Below are positions 32,851-44,507 of a stretch of DNA of 64,000 nt, in pieces. The notes beneath the pieces were generated by a model. It searched no databases and was not told where the DNA came from. It saw only the letters and a list, made by a program, of their open reading frames with translations. This DNA comes from Erodium maritimum (lineage: Eukaryota; Streptophyta; Magnoliopsida; Geraniales; Geraniaceae): positions 32,355,932-32,419,931 of the forward strand of contig OY997596.1 of NCBI GenBank assembly GCA_963921825.1, given 5' to 3'. A program made the position numbers and the translations under genes. Each line of letters begins with the position of its first letter. The stretch's first letter is position 1.

Positions 32851-33002
32851 GGTTGGGTGACTTGATTTTGTCTGTGAATTTTTGTGCGTGCGTTTGATAA
32901 TTTGGTGATCGAGCGTGTGTGACGCTTAAGACTGTTTTTGGGGTTAAGAAGGGGTAAAAAGAAATCGAGTCTGAAACGATTTTGGGAAACAGACCTGCGC
33001 GA

Positions 33003-33116
33003 GCGTCACGGACCCTGTCACGGATCCGTGACGGAGCAGCGCGTTTTGGCGAGTTTTGGGCCTTCGTCACGGCTCCGTGACCCCAACCGTGACGGGGTCT
33101 GTCACGGATCCGTGAT
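33003..33116. promoter_or_regulatory. TGACG/CGTCA dyad array in the element B leader
   Basis: Repeats of GTCACGGATCCGTGAC and GTCACGGCTCCGTGAC, as in the LTRs of element A but downstream of the primer site. Recurrence in two families at different positions suggests a movable regulatory or structural module. Confidence 0.5.
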
Positions 33117-33436
33117 TCTTGTCTTGTTCCACCGTCTTGACTGTGCAGTTTGTGTGTTGGTTTTGAGTGGCTGTGTTCGTGTTTGTGTTGGTTGTAGAGG
33201 TCGTAAGCTCGGTGTTAAAAGGGTGAGGTCTTGGGTTCGAGACTCATCAATAACGTACGGTAGTGATACAGCGCCTCGGTGTAAGAGTCTCACCACGGAG
33301 AGGGGTTAGGGTTGATGCGCTACGGCGCCATACGAACTAGGTTTCCCCTATGTGAACGAGTGTTCGAGGTTTCCATCACGTGAACAGGTGGTTTGAGGTT
33401 TCCTTCACGTGAGTGGGTTATTTGAGGTTACCTTAC

Positions 33437-33700
33437 GTGATCGGGTAATTGGGGTATTGAGGTTGTGAGCAATAGTGGCTTGCTGAGTTGAGAACATGAT
33501 CCCCGTTTGAGGTTTCCCTACGTGATCGGGTAATTGGGGGTATTGAGGTTGTGAGCAATAGTGGCTTGCGGAGTTGAGATCATATTCCCCGTTTGAGGTT
33601 TCCATACGTGATCGGGTAATTGGGGTATTGAGGTTGTGAGCAATAGTGGCTTGCGGAGCTGAGAATAGGATCCCCATTCGAGGTTTCCCTTGCGTGAGCA
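33437..33700 (+). repeat. 85-bp tandem repeat in the element B leader
   Basis: Three units beginning GTGATCGGGTAATTGGGG at 33437, 33522 and 33608. Each includes GTGAGCAATAGTGGCTTGC and ends GTTTGAGGTTTCC. Shorter partial units precede and follow. Confidence 0.8.
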
Positions 33701-33730
33701 AGTATTTGAGGTATTAATAGCGTGAGTAGT

Positions 33731-33748
33731 GTGACATTTTGGTATCAG
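33731..33748 (+). other. second LTR-end/primer-site-like junction in element B
   Basis: GTGACA-TTT-TGGTATCAG repeats the layout found at the true LTR end (GTGACA, three bases, then the primer site), 1.4 kb further in. LTR-like text follows at 33800-33875. This looks like a rearranged piece of a related LTR or leader. Confidence 0.45.
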
Positions 33749-33920
33749 GTTTTGAGGTAGTGGTTTGCCCTGGTTAGATTGGTAAGTCGTTAGTGCTTTA
33801 CTAGTATGCCATAATCGAACGAGTGCCCGTGGAGGTGAGCAGAACGCTCATCCCCTTTACTACATTTCCCGCAGGGGACGAGTAGAGAATATTGGTTTGG
33901 TTGCGGAAAGTTATAAGTAA

Positions 33921-34550
33921 ATGCATAGAGAGTCGTGTGAGGGTTGTACGTTACCTCGTTGGGGTGACCATGGAATGGTCGTTCGGTCTCTGATTTGGGC
34001 GTCATTTTTATTGGATATCGTGGTGTCACACTCGTTTGTTTCGTCGAGTTGTGCTGAGATGTTGGGGGCACATCACGATGGATTTCGTGAGCGGTTAGCC
34101 GAGTTCTCCTACAACAACAGCTTTCAGGCCAGTATCGAGATGGCACCGTTCGGAGCGTTGTATGGTAGGCCGTGTCGGTCGCCCGTGTGCGGGGCGGAAG
34201 TGAGGAATGAGGGTTAGCCCCACGGGGTATCGGGCCTTCCGAGGTCTTGAGCAGAGTGGGAGCAGTTGCATACCGATTTGCACTGCCACCGCAGCTTGGG
34301 AATATCCACGTTTCCCAGCTACGAAAGTACATGCAAACCCCTCGCACGTCTTTGAGTGGGCAGATGTCGAGGTAACAGGTGATGTCTCGTATGAGGAGAA
34401 ACCGGCTTGGGAAATGGATCCACGGGAGCAGGTCCTACGCGTAAAGGTTATCCGCTTAGAATGGGTGCAGTGACGGCACCACGAGGCTGAGTCTACTTGG
34501 GAGCGCAAGGACAAGGTTCGCGCGTCGTACCCCGATCTATTCGACTCCTG
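33921..34550 (+). pseudogene. element B pol scrap: protease joined to integrase tail and chromodomain
   Basis: The first part reads [29 protein letters not shown], a protease whose D-T-G-A-S core has become D-I-V-V-S. At about 34065-34090 it runs directly into [14 protein letters not shown] and then [12 protein letters not shown], which lies past the catalytic core of integrase. All of RT, RNase H and the integrase core are missing. After a frame change come HVFEWADVEV, a chromodomain-like YEEKPAWEMDPREQVLRVKV with a TGA stop, and STWERKDKVRASYPDLFDS. The element kept its noncoding ends and lost its enzymes. Confidence 0.78.
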
Positions 34551-36770
34551 TTTTTCGCCGATTTGACTGGCGTTGACTGGGAGGTCATATCGGACTTGAG
34601 TTGACCCCGATATCGACCAAAGTGAGTTCTGGGGGACTCAGGGGCAACTTTCTGATAAATTTGGGAAAGGTTGACTTTTTGCTGGAAAAGTCAACCGAGC
34701 GACGTTTTGGTCCGTTCGAGGCTCGTTTTGGATCCAAAAATCTTAGCCGTCATTACAGCGGTCTTAGTTGAGCCATTTCCTTGAAGCTTGTGAAGTTTCA
34801 TAATTTCTTTGAAAATGGGCCCGTTCGGGGCCCGAGACGACCGAATTTCGCGAATCTGATTGAAAAATATCTACCAAGATATTTTTCTAACTCTTGGGAC
34901 CCACAAGAAACTTGTCATAAAAGTGGTGGTGGTTGGTTTTTAAAATAAAGAAAAAGAAACTAAGTGTGGTAGTTTGGTAAATAAGTGATAGTTGTTATTT
35001 TTTTGAACAAAACAAAAGGGAGACAAGTGAGGTGTTCGGCCATATCAAAGAAAAAAAGAGAGAAAATAGACAGAGAAAGAAGAGAGAAGAAGGAGAGAAG
35101 GAAAAGGAAAAAGAAAGGAGAAAGTGTTGGGGTTTTGGGATTTCTCGACGATCCAACCGGCGGATCGTCTCAACGATCGAAGAATCGAGCTCCCGTAATC
35201 ATTCCCTACGGTGAGAACCTAATTGATTTTTGTTTTGGTACGTTTCAAAGTTAGGGTTTGTGTTTAAATGGGTTAAATATGGATGAGTCGAGGTGTAGGG
35301 TTCGTTGGGAACGTTTTGGAGCGAAAAGGATCGAATTTCGGTGACCGGAGGCTCGGGGGAGCTCCGGCCACTGTGAGTGGTGGCTGGTCGGAGCTAGGAC
35401 CGGCCACCATGGTGGTGAACCAGTCCAAAACCGGTCCAGCCACCCACGTCTAAGGGTGGCCGGGTGGGGCCCACGTGTCGGGTTTCGGGTTTTCGTGTTC
35501 GGGTGGTTTAGGACGATCCCCAAGTCGTTAATTCACACCCTGAACGAATTTTTGAATTAAATTGTGAAAGTTGGGAATTTCGGGTTTAGAAACTTTAAAC
35601 GCGAATTCAATCGCTCGGAAGTCGTAAATTGATTCCGTCGATTGCATTGGAACCCTTGAATTATTCTAAGATCGTAGAAACGAAAACGGGAATTTTCGGA
35701 GCCCCGGAAGGGCGTTCTCCGATCCTGGGCAGATTCGCCAAGCCGGGCGAATCGGGCCTTTCCGGGCCCATTATTGACAATGTCGAGTAATTGGGAAGTT
35801 TGGGAGTGATCGGCATTGTCGGGGTTGCATTCGAGCGTTAAGTTCATTAAATTCGGATTTCGCCTACTTATTCAAAAAGTGTGTAAATTGTAATCATTGT
35901 AGACCGTGTCGCCGACCGTGGAAAGAGGAGGCTAAGCGGGAAATTCTGGAGCACGCCGGAGCTTGGGCGTGGACTTTTGGGAAAGCGTTACGAGGTAGGG
36001 AAAAGTAGCTAGATCTCGGCCTTGACTAGGGAAAGTTAACAGTAGAATTGCATGTGACACCTAGTGCTGTCGTAGGATGAGTAAGTTTATCGAACACTAG
36101 AAATGGAGGCGACACTTAGTGGTGTCGTATGATACGGGAACTTATCGAAAAATAGAAAGGCATGTGACACTTAGTAGTGTCGTAGGATAAGTGAGCTTAT
36201 CGAACTATAGAAATACTGGTGGCATTTGGTTGTGTTTGGTGGTTGATTGAATTGTTTGTGGTTGTGGGTGGCCATGAGTGCCCGTGAGGAGTTGAACCCG
36301 TATTTTACCGTTGTGTGTCTTGGGTGGCCATGAGTGCCCGTGGGGAGTTGAATTTGTATTTTACCGTTGCGTGTCTTGGGTGGCCATGAGTGATGGTGGG
36401 GAGTTGAACAAGTATTTTACCGTTGCGTGTCTTGGTTGGTCAGGTGTGCCTTTGGGGTGTTGGACCTGTGTTTTTACTGTTTGTGTGTCGTGGGTGTCAG
36501 GTGTGCCTTTGGGGTGTTGAACCCGTGTGTTACTGTTGGTGTGTCGTGGGTGACCATGTGTGCCTTTGGGGTGTTGACCCGTGTATTACTGTTGGTGTGT
36601 CGTGGGTGGTCATGTGTGCCTTTGTGGTGCTGACCTGTGTATTACTGTTGGTGTCTCGTGGGTGGCCATGAGTGCCTTTGGGGTGTTGACCCGTGTATTA
36701 CTGTTTGTGTGTCGTGGGTTGCCATGTGTGCCTTTGGGATGTTGACCCGTGTATTACTGTTTGTGTGTCG

Positions 36771-38456
36771 TGTTGGGTCTCGAGGTAGGGTTGGAGATGA
36801 ACCAACTCGCAGCGGAAAATCAATGAAAACCAAGAGACGATTAAACCATGAAACAACTAACAAAGAATGGATTCACAAGAGAAAAATTCAGCACTATCTC
36901 TTACCAAAACAGGAACACCGGTTAACGAATGATTGGCTTGAGTCTCTAAGACGCCTACGTATCCACATGGGAATCAAAGCCACGTAGTTCTTCTCTTTGA
37001 GGACTCAAGAACACAAAAATGGAGGTAGACAGTAGCCAAACCCGAAATGGCCATGGAAGAGGGAGAGAAAATGTGTTTCCTATTCTTGTCTTGTGTTTGT
37101 TATGTTGAAAAAAGATGACTTAAACATAACAAAACCCATACTTGTCCAACTAAAGGCATGAGACAAGCATGGTGACAAGTAAGGTGTAAATAGGACAAAG
37201 TATGGCAAGACAAGATTGGGTTAGGTGGTGAATCACCAACACCTTAATCCTTGTCTTGCTTACTTAGTACTAATTAATCAAGACTTGATTAATTAGTTCC
37301 ATGGGCCTTGGTTGCATGGGCCTTTCATGGGCCTCTTGGAACATGGCCCGTGGCCATTTCCAACGAGGTCCCATGATTCGCTCATCGCCTCCATGCCTTT
37401 CATACCGGAAATGTCCAACATTATCCAAAGCGATCAATCCCAAGACTCCAAGCCTTGTCTCGATCCGTAAAGTCCTATTCACTTACAGGCACATGACCCA
37501 AAACCCAGTTTTGGTCATGTCCCGAGACAACTCCCTTTTGGCCATTCTCCATAAATGTGTCAATGAGTTTCATCAACCGGTGTGACCCTTAGGTTTATGC
37601 ATGTCAATAGATCAACGTAAAAATCTCATTTTACTTGATCCTATTTAAGTGGCAACTAACGAGACTTTAGTATTGCCTGACACTGCATAACGAATCGACC
37701 CTGTCGATTCTAACGTTTTTGTCATCCCTGTCATTATCCTTTTATCTCGGATATCCTAATTGAGATAAGGCATAGAGCCGTCATCCTTATTATTCTCAAT
37801 CAATGTTCCTTGATATGTGAGATGACTAACGATATGATACCCAGTATCATGTGTATGGCCATGCTATTCTTTCAGTCACTCTCGATCAAGCGGCCGAGAA
37901 CCGATATCTTCCATACCTTAGTATGAGGGATAAATCCCTTAGCCGTCTTTCGTGTCACTCATGTAGCCCGTCTCCAAGCCAATCATGGCCGTTATGGAAG
38001 CCCTGTTACGGACAATGTTAGGCTCAAGTCAAACTCAGTTGTTGACTACATAGTGATCACAAAGACTCCTTGGTCTAAGGATACATGACAAGCTACGACA
38101 CTGAATATTTTCATGACTTAATCTATGGCACATATTCAGGGCGGGTCGTCCAATATCATGTCCCACATGATATCTATGATCAGACTCCGAAATCCCATTC
38201 CAATGACTAACAGAACGTAAGCCATAAAGAGCCATCTTTCATACTAGTCGCTTCTAATGAAGTTTTGTTGACTAGGGACCCATCGAGTGTGATCTATCTA
38301 AATCTATGGTTCTATTCGCATGGTGGGCATAGATCAGAGCACACATCGATATATTACTCCAACACATAAGTAATATAAAGCCGCTTTGATTTTATTGCTA
38401 ACAATGATATATACATTTGGACATTTAGGATTGAACTATGGGCACTAAGACTAACA
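36771..38456 (-). repeat. copia-2 3' LTR
   Basis: A 1686-bp copy of the family LTR, with scattered substitutions relative to copia-1 (for example CATCAACCGG for CATCCTCCGG near 37570). Confidence 0.9.
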
Positions 38457-38479
38457 ATCTCCCACTTGCCCTAGTTCCA

Positions 38480-38900
38480 ATCTAAACTCCAATATGTCCC
38501 CATCGACTTTACATGTCTAACATGTTCAGGCAGCGACACCGCCTTAGTCAAAGGGTTGGCTATGTTATCATTTGTTGCAATATAGGTTATCTTCACTTCA
38601 CCTCAATTCAATATTTCTCTGATTAGGTGGATACGACGTAGTACATGTTTGGATTTGTTATGCGATCTGGGCTTTTAGCTTGCGCAATGGCCCTTGTGTT
38701 GTCGCAAAATGGATTCACTGGGCTGGATGGGTTTTTAATTACATCCAACCCTGCCGTGAATTTCCAAATCTACATAGCCTCCTTAGCTGCCTCTACAGCA
38801 TCCATGTACTTGGCCTTTGTTATAGATTCGGCAATGGTATCTTGCTTTACGCTCTCCTAGCGAAAGCTCTGCCATTCAGCATAAACACATATCCTGACTG
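38480..38900 (-). pseudogene. copia-2 RNase H, broken
   Basis: Shows the same blocks as copia-1 RNase H (AKEA, the catalytic CDN region, then the tail with NIANPLTK-like text at about 38545-38575), in shifting frames and with further substitutions. Confidence 0.65.
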
Positions 38901-39042
38901 ACTTCTAAAGTCATCTGGATTTGTCTTGGAAAACTAGCGTCTACTCATCCTTCGACGACTAGTTCAACATCATCTTTCCCCGGGTTAGACTGATGTCTAC
39001 TGGTACAACATAAGGCTTACGAGACATCCGGTCTCATACATG

Positions 39043-40060
39043 TCATGGCATATATGATCGATCCTGCCCCCAGGCACATAGGATTCTCATCATCCTTTTC
39101 AGCTCATCAGGTGTCTTAGGACATTGAGTCTTGCTGAGATGAATTCCATGACTAGTGGGTAAGAGTCCTTTCTTTGAATCGAGCATTAAGAACCTACTCA
39201 ATGCCTTGTTCACATAGGTTCCCTGACTTAAATCCAAGACCCTCTTGGTGCGATCTCTACATATCTTAATCCTAAAGATATAAGAAGCATCGCCTAAGTC
39301 CTTTATTGAAAAACACTTCCTCAACCAAGCTTTAGTCTCGTGCAAGGTTGTGATGTCGTTTTCAATGAGAACTAGAAAGGTAATCTTGCTCCCACTAGCC
39401 TTCTTATAAACGCAAGATTCGTCCTCGTTCTTGATTAAGCCAAATCCAATTACAGCTTCATCAAAACGAAGGATCCAACTCCGAGAAGTTCGTTTCAATC
39501 CATAAATGGATTTCAACAACTTATAAATCTTTCCCGAATTCTTCGGATCGTCAAAACCTTTGGGCCGAGACATACAAACGTACTCAGTCAAATTTCCATT
39601 TAGGAAAGCGGTTTTGACATCTACTGGCCATATCTCGTAATTATGATACGCAGTTATATCAAGAAGAATTTGGATCGATTTTGACCATAGCCACTAGGGA
39701 GAAGGTTTCCTCATAGTCAATCTATTGGATCTACCTATAACCTTTCGCCACCAGTTGAGCTTTGTAGGTCAGAGGGTTGCCGTCCATGTCCATCTTCACC
39801 TTGAAGATCCATTTGCATCCTATGGTCCTCACACCATTGATGGGATCAACCGGTTCCCAGACTCGGTTGTCCGACATGGATTGCATTCCCTCCCTCATGG
39901 CTCCCAGCCATAACTCGGAGTCGGGCCCATCCACGACTTCTTGAAAGGTGGTTGGATCATCGTGATCCACCATGACTTCATTGTCACCTCCGGATACCAT
40001 ATCTTGGAGGTGGAAGATTGATCCTTTCAAATCGCCTTGGACCTTTCGGAATTGTAACAA
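39043..40060 (-). pseudogene. copia-2 reverse transcriptase lacking the YVDD box
   Basis: The blocks match copia-1: WLGAMREGMQSM and GCKWIFKVKMDMDG (40060-39731), then, after the same added A in GATTTTGAC near 39679, ECVxM-type text resuming by 39591 (VCMSRPKGFDDPKNSGK, YGLKRTSRSWILRFDE). SKITFLVL is followed directly by IENDITTL, the same in-frame loss of about seven codons that removes YVDD. Because independent deletions would not share exact ends, the lesion predates the split of the two copies. Confidence 0.85.
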
Positions 40061-40118
40061 GAATTGGTTCTTACTCTACGACAATCTCTGGCTCCTTTCT
40101 ACTGGGTTGTCAATTGGT

Positions 40119-41440
40119 TTAGACAGATCTGTACCATCCGGAATTTCTTCGAGATGCACAGTCCTCCCAATGAGGTCTTTGGAAACAAAACTCCTTTTCC
40201 ATAAAGACCCTACCCCAAGCGACGAACACCATGTTCTCACTGGGATTGTAGAAGTAGTATCCCCTTGTTTCTTTGGGATACCACACGAAGGTGCATATCT
40301 CAGATCTTGGTTCGAGCTTAGTCAAAACCAAATGTTTCACATAAGCCTCGCAACCACAAATCTTTAGGAAGGACAAAGCGGGCATCATCCCGTACCATTT
40401 TAGAATGGTGTCCCTTCCACACCCTTCGTCGAAGCCCGATTCACTATGAATGCGGTCGTCTCTAGAGCATAACCCCTGAAAGAGATTGGGAGATCAGTCC
40501 AACTAATCGTGGAACGGACCATTGTCTAACAATGTCCGATTTCTCCGTTTGGCTACACCTTTCAACTACAGTGTCCCAGGAGGAGTCCATTCCAAAAGGA
40601 TCCCATTCTCTTTAGATGATCTAATAACTCTGTGGTCAAGTATTTTCCACCTCGATCCAATCGAAGTGCCTTAATACCTTTGTCGAGCTGGTTTTCTACT
40701 TTAGTCTTAAACTCTTTGAATTTATCAAAAGCTTCAGACTTATGTCTCACCGAATAGACATAACCATATTTACTGTAATCATCAGTAAATGTGATAAAGT
40801 AGCTAAAACCCCTCATGGAAAGTGAACTTATTGGTCTACACAGATTCGAGTGTATCAGCCCCAATAATTCACCCGCCCTTTCATCGTGATCGATAAAGGG
40901 CAGTTTAGTCATTTTGCCCATCAAACAAACCTTGCACCTATCAATCGAATGGAATTTGAATGAACCTGAAAGCCCGCACTTCTGAAGTGCTGATAGGCGC
41001 TTCTTGTTTATGCGGCCCAAATGACAGTGCCATAACAGAGTTAGGTTTAAATCGTTGGATTTAGACCTCTTGGTATTAACGTAATATATAGAACTTGAGG
41101 CATTGTTACCCATATCTAATATGTACAATCCTCCAACCAAGTCAGTACTGGTATAAAACATATCATTGCATAGAACATTGAAAACTCCATTTCCAATATT
41201 AACATTATATCCTTCCTTGTCAAACACGGATACAGATATAATATTCCTACTAAAAGTAGTTATGCAATATACATTATACAATACTAAGACAAGGCCACTT
41301 GGCAAAGCAAGACTCATGGATCCAACAGCAATTGCCACAACTCTGAGGTCCATTTCGTGCTTTCCAAACATCTCCTACTTTCAGCCACCATATATTAGTG
41401 CATGTGTGAGATTCAGTCCTGATATCTAATACACATGAAT
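40119..41440 (-). pseudogene. copia-2 protease and integrase, broken
   Basis: The protease site reads VLDIRTESHTC (about 41425), so the glycine is lost as in copia-1. Integrase text runs from about 41371 to 40562 with LWHCHLGRINKKRLSAL, CKVCLMGKMTKLPF and YFITFTDDYSKYGYVY. The C-terminal piece is at 40388-40119 (LKICGCEAYVKHLVLT, VWYPKETRGYYFYNP). Frame changes fall in similar but not identical places to those in copia-1. Confidence 0.8.
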
Positions 41441-41981
41441 TTTTGGAAGTAGAGAGATGTAGCTCTATAGAGTTAATATCGGATGAAGGCACGGTCCCAC
41501 CGCCCTTCCTTAGATCATCCAGGTTTCTTGATGAAGGCGCAGTCCTACTGCCCTTCTTCAGATCATCCAGGCTATTTGATGAAGGCGCAGTCCCACTGCC
41601 CTTCTTCAGATCAGCCGTGAACTTCCTGTAATCCCGATTCCAATGACCAGGCTGTTGGCAGTAGAAGCAGACATTCTCAAGTGTCTCATCTTCCTGCCAA
41701 GTGCGCATGGGCCCCGCCCTTGCCACTTCCAATTCCCTTGTTGACCATCAAAATATCCTTGGATCCCAGATCCCTGATATATTCTTCTCAGCAGTTAATG
41801 ACACTTCATGTAACTCTGATATGGTCTTAGAGACAGCCTTGTCAAGGACATATTCTTTGCGTTCAGACTTGAGGACTATCCTCAAAATTCTGTACCAGTC
41901 CAAATAGTTTGTCCCATTTAGCTTGACCCTGTCAAGAATGGTTTTTAATGACAAACTATTAATGTTCGCTGAATTTTCCAT
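41441..41981 (-). pseudogene. copia-2 gag, broken
   Basis: The ATG at 41981 (minus) gives MENSANINSLSLKTILDRVK and LNGTNYLDWYRILRIVLKSE, open to 41748. This is further than in copia-1, because the extra A seen there is absent. The zinc knuckle CFYCQQPGHWNRDY again lacks its final cysteine, and the three 48-bp linker repeats are present. Confidence 0.75.
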
Positions 41982-43409
41982 TTGATCTACAACAGATAAA
42001 ATTCAATCAGTAAACTGAATAAGTTTTATGAAGATCAAGCTTAAACACCAACAATCGATTCTAAACCTTTAGAATTTGAAACCAAGATCCTTGATTCACT
42101 CGATTAAGCTGAACTAATGCTCACCACCTAATCGAGCTATGTAGGTAGGACTACATCCAATCACATCCAATGTGACTCTTGGCTAGGGTATGTACTTATG
42201 TACACGGCTTACCCTATCTGTTACCCTAGCTCAACCTCAGGCTGAGAATCGTAGTCGGGTCCACCAATTTTCAACTATGCCCCGTCACTATGTAGGTGCT
42301 CCGCTAATGCGCACGACATCCACATATGTCGTCCAAACCTACTACCCCGCTTTCCCATAGATGCTCCGCTAATGCGCACGACACCCATAGGACGGGGAGG
42401 TAGTAAGGTGTTGATAATTGGGAGGTATCAGACATGACCCGTTTTTACTTGTCCGGTTGTGTTTAAAACTTTGGCACATCCTAGATGCGATGAGCACATC
42501 AACTACATTCCAAATGCAATGATGCCTCAAATTACATCCAATGTAATTCTTCCTTCGAACCCGTCAACTACATCCAATGTAATGCCGGTTCTAAGGGCTC
42601 ACAAACAAGGATTAAAATTCCAATTTTATCTTTGCATGTGAGGTGATATGCTCGGTAAATAAAGTTAAGCATGCAATTCTAAAACACATAGAATTAATCA
42701 TGCATAAACTAAACCAAGCATAAAGCGATAAATGTGCACATAATAGCCCCCTAAACTAAATCTCACTAGCTTCTTGAGCTCCACCGACTCCAAGACGATG
42801 CCAACACCCGAAAAGCCACCAAATGACCTTTTCGCCCTTTCTTCGTCTTGAGTAAAAAATTACAATTTAATACACGACTCGCAGGTCGGGAATAAATAAA
42901 TATTACAAACAAGTGGTTCGACGACCACACCTTGAAAGAATAATTACACGCTAACTCTAACCGCTCGCAGGCCGTGAAAAGCGATAAATAATTAAATCGA
43001 GCTCGGGGCTATTATGTACACCATGCCAACAACACATCACACATCTGTTATCAAACAATCATGTTATCAAACTCGTCATAACTAACAAAACGGTTTAGCC
43101 TTGCCATATCAACCATCCAATGGTCATGCTTGGCCTAGCTCCGTCCAACGGAGCCCCGTTTGGTCCCGGTTTCGGCTCCCCGAGAGTCCAGCTCCCGAGA
43201 CCCGAAAAATCAAAAAAAAATTCAAAATTTCCAGATTTGAAATAATTTTCAAAAATTCATTTTACGTGCATTAAATCCATAAACAAGAATTTAAAACATG
43301 TTATCAAACAATTTAGCAAAACAACATGCCAAAAACGAAACTTTCAAGCAAAACCGAAACTTTGAACCCCGTCTTGTGAATCCCGAAGGTATCACGGCTC
43401 TGGTACCAC

Positions 43410-44507
43410 TGTGGGTCTCGAGGTAGGGTTGGAGATTAACCAACTCGCAGCGGAAAATCAATGAAAACCAAGAGACGATTAAACCATGAAACAACTAACA
43501 AAGAATGGATTCACAGGAGAAAAATTCAGCACTATCTCTTACCAAAACAAGAACATCGGTTAACGAATGATTGGCTTGAGTCTCTAAGACGCCTACGTAT
43601 CCACATGGGAATCAAAGCCACGTAGTTCTTCTCTTTGAGGACTCAAGAACACAAAAATGGAGGTAGAAACTAGCCAAACCCGAAATGGCCATGGAAGAGG
43701 AAGAGAAAATGTGTTTCCTATTCTTGACTTGTGTTTGTTATGTTGAAAAAAGATGACTTAAACATAACAAAACTCATACTTGTCCAACTAAAGGCATGGG
43801 ACAAGCATGGTGACAAGTAAGGTGTAAATAGGACAAAGTATGGCAAGACAAGATTGGGTTAGGTGGTGAATCACCAACACCTTAATCCTTGTCTTGCTTA
43901 CTTAGTACTAATTAATCAAGACTTGATTAATTAGTTCCATGGGCCTTGGTTGCATGGGCCATACATATGATACCCAGTATCATGTGTATGGCCATGCTAT
44001 TCTTTCAGTCACTCTCGATCAAGCGGCCACCAATCATGGCCGTTATGGAAGCCCTGTTACGGACAACGTTAGGCTCAAGTCAAACTCAGTTGTTGACTAC
44101 ATAGCGATCACAAAGACTCCTTGGTCTAAGGATACATGACAAGCTACGACACGGAATATGTTCATGACTTAATCTATGGCACATATTCAGGGCGGGTCGT
44201 CCAATATCATGTCCCACATGATATCTATGATCAGAATCCGGAATCCCATTCCAATGACTAACAGAATGTAAGCCATAAAGAGCCATCTTTCATACTAGTC
44301 GCTTCTAATGAAGCTTTGTTGACTAGGGACCCATCGAGTGTGATCTATCTAAATCTATGGTTCTATTCGCATGGTGGGCATAGATCAGAGCACACATCGA
44401 TATATTAATCCAACACATAAGTAATATAAAGCCACTTTGATTTTATTGCTAACGATGATATATACATTTGGACATTTAGGATTGAACTATGGGCACTAAG
44501 ACTAACA
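43410..44507 (-). repeat. copia-2 5' LTR, internally deleted
   Basis: Starts TGTGGGTCTCG, one T shorter than the family start. Two segments are missing: between GCATGGGCC and ATACATATGATACCC (about 43962), and between AAGCGGCC and ACCAATCATGG (about 44030). It ends GACTAACA at 44507. Confidence 0.85.

Larger units (their letters stand above)
36771..44507 (-). mobile_element. copia-2: second defective copy of the same Ty1/copia family, 7.74 kb
   Basis: LTRs are 36771-38456 and 43410-44507. The flanks TGTCG and TGTCT form a 5-bp duplication with one change. The right LTR has lost two internal segments (joins near 43962 and 44030), and the leader is shortened relative to copia-1. It inserted into the 56-bp repeat array of the element B 3' LTR. 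It shares with copia-1 the missing YVDD box, the RT frameshift and the damaged protease and knuckle. Confidence 0.9.
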
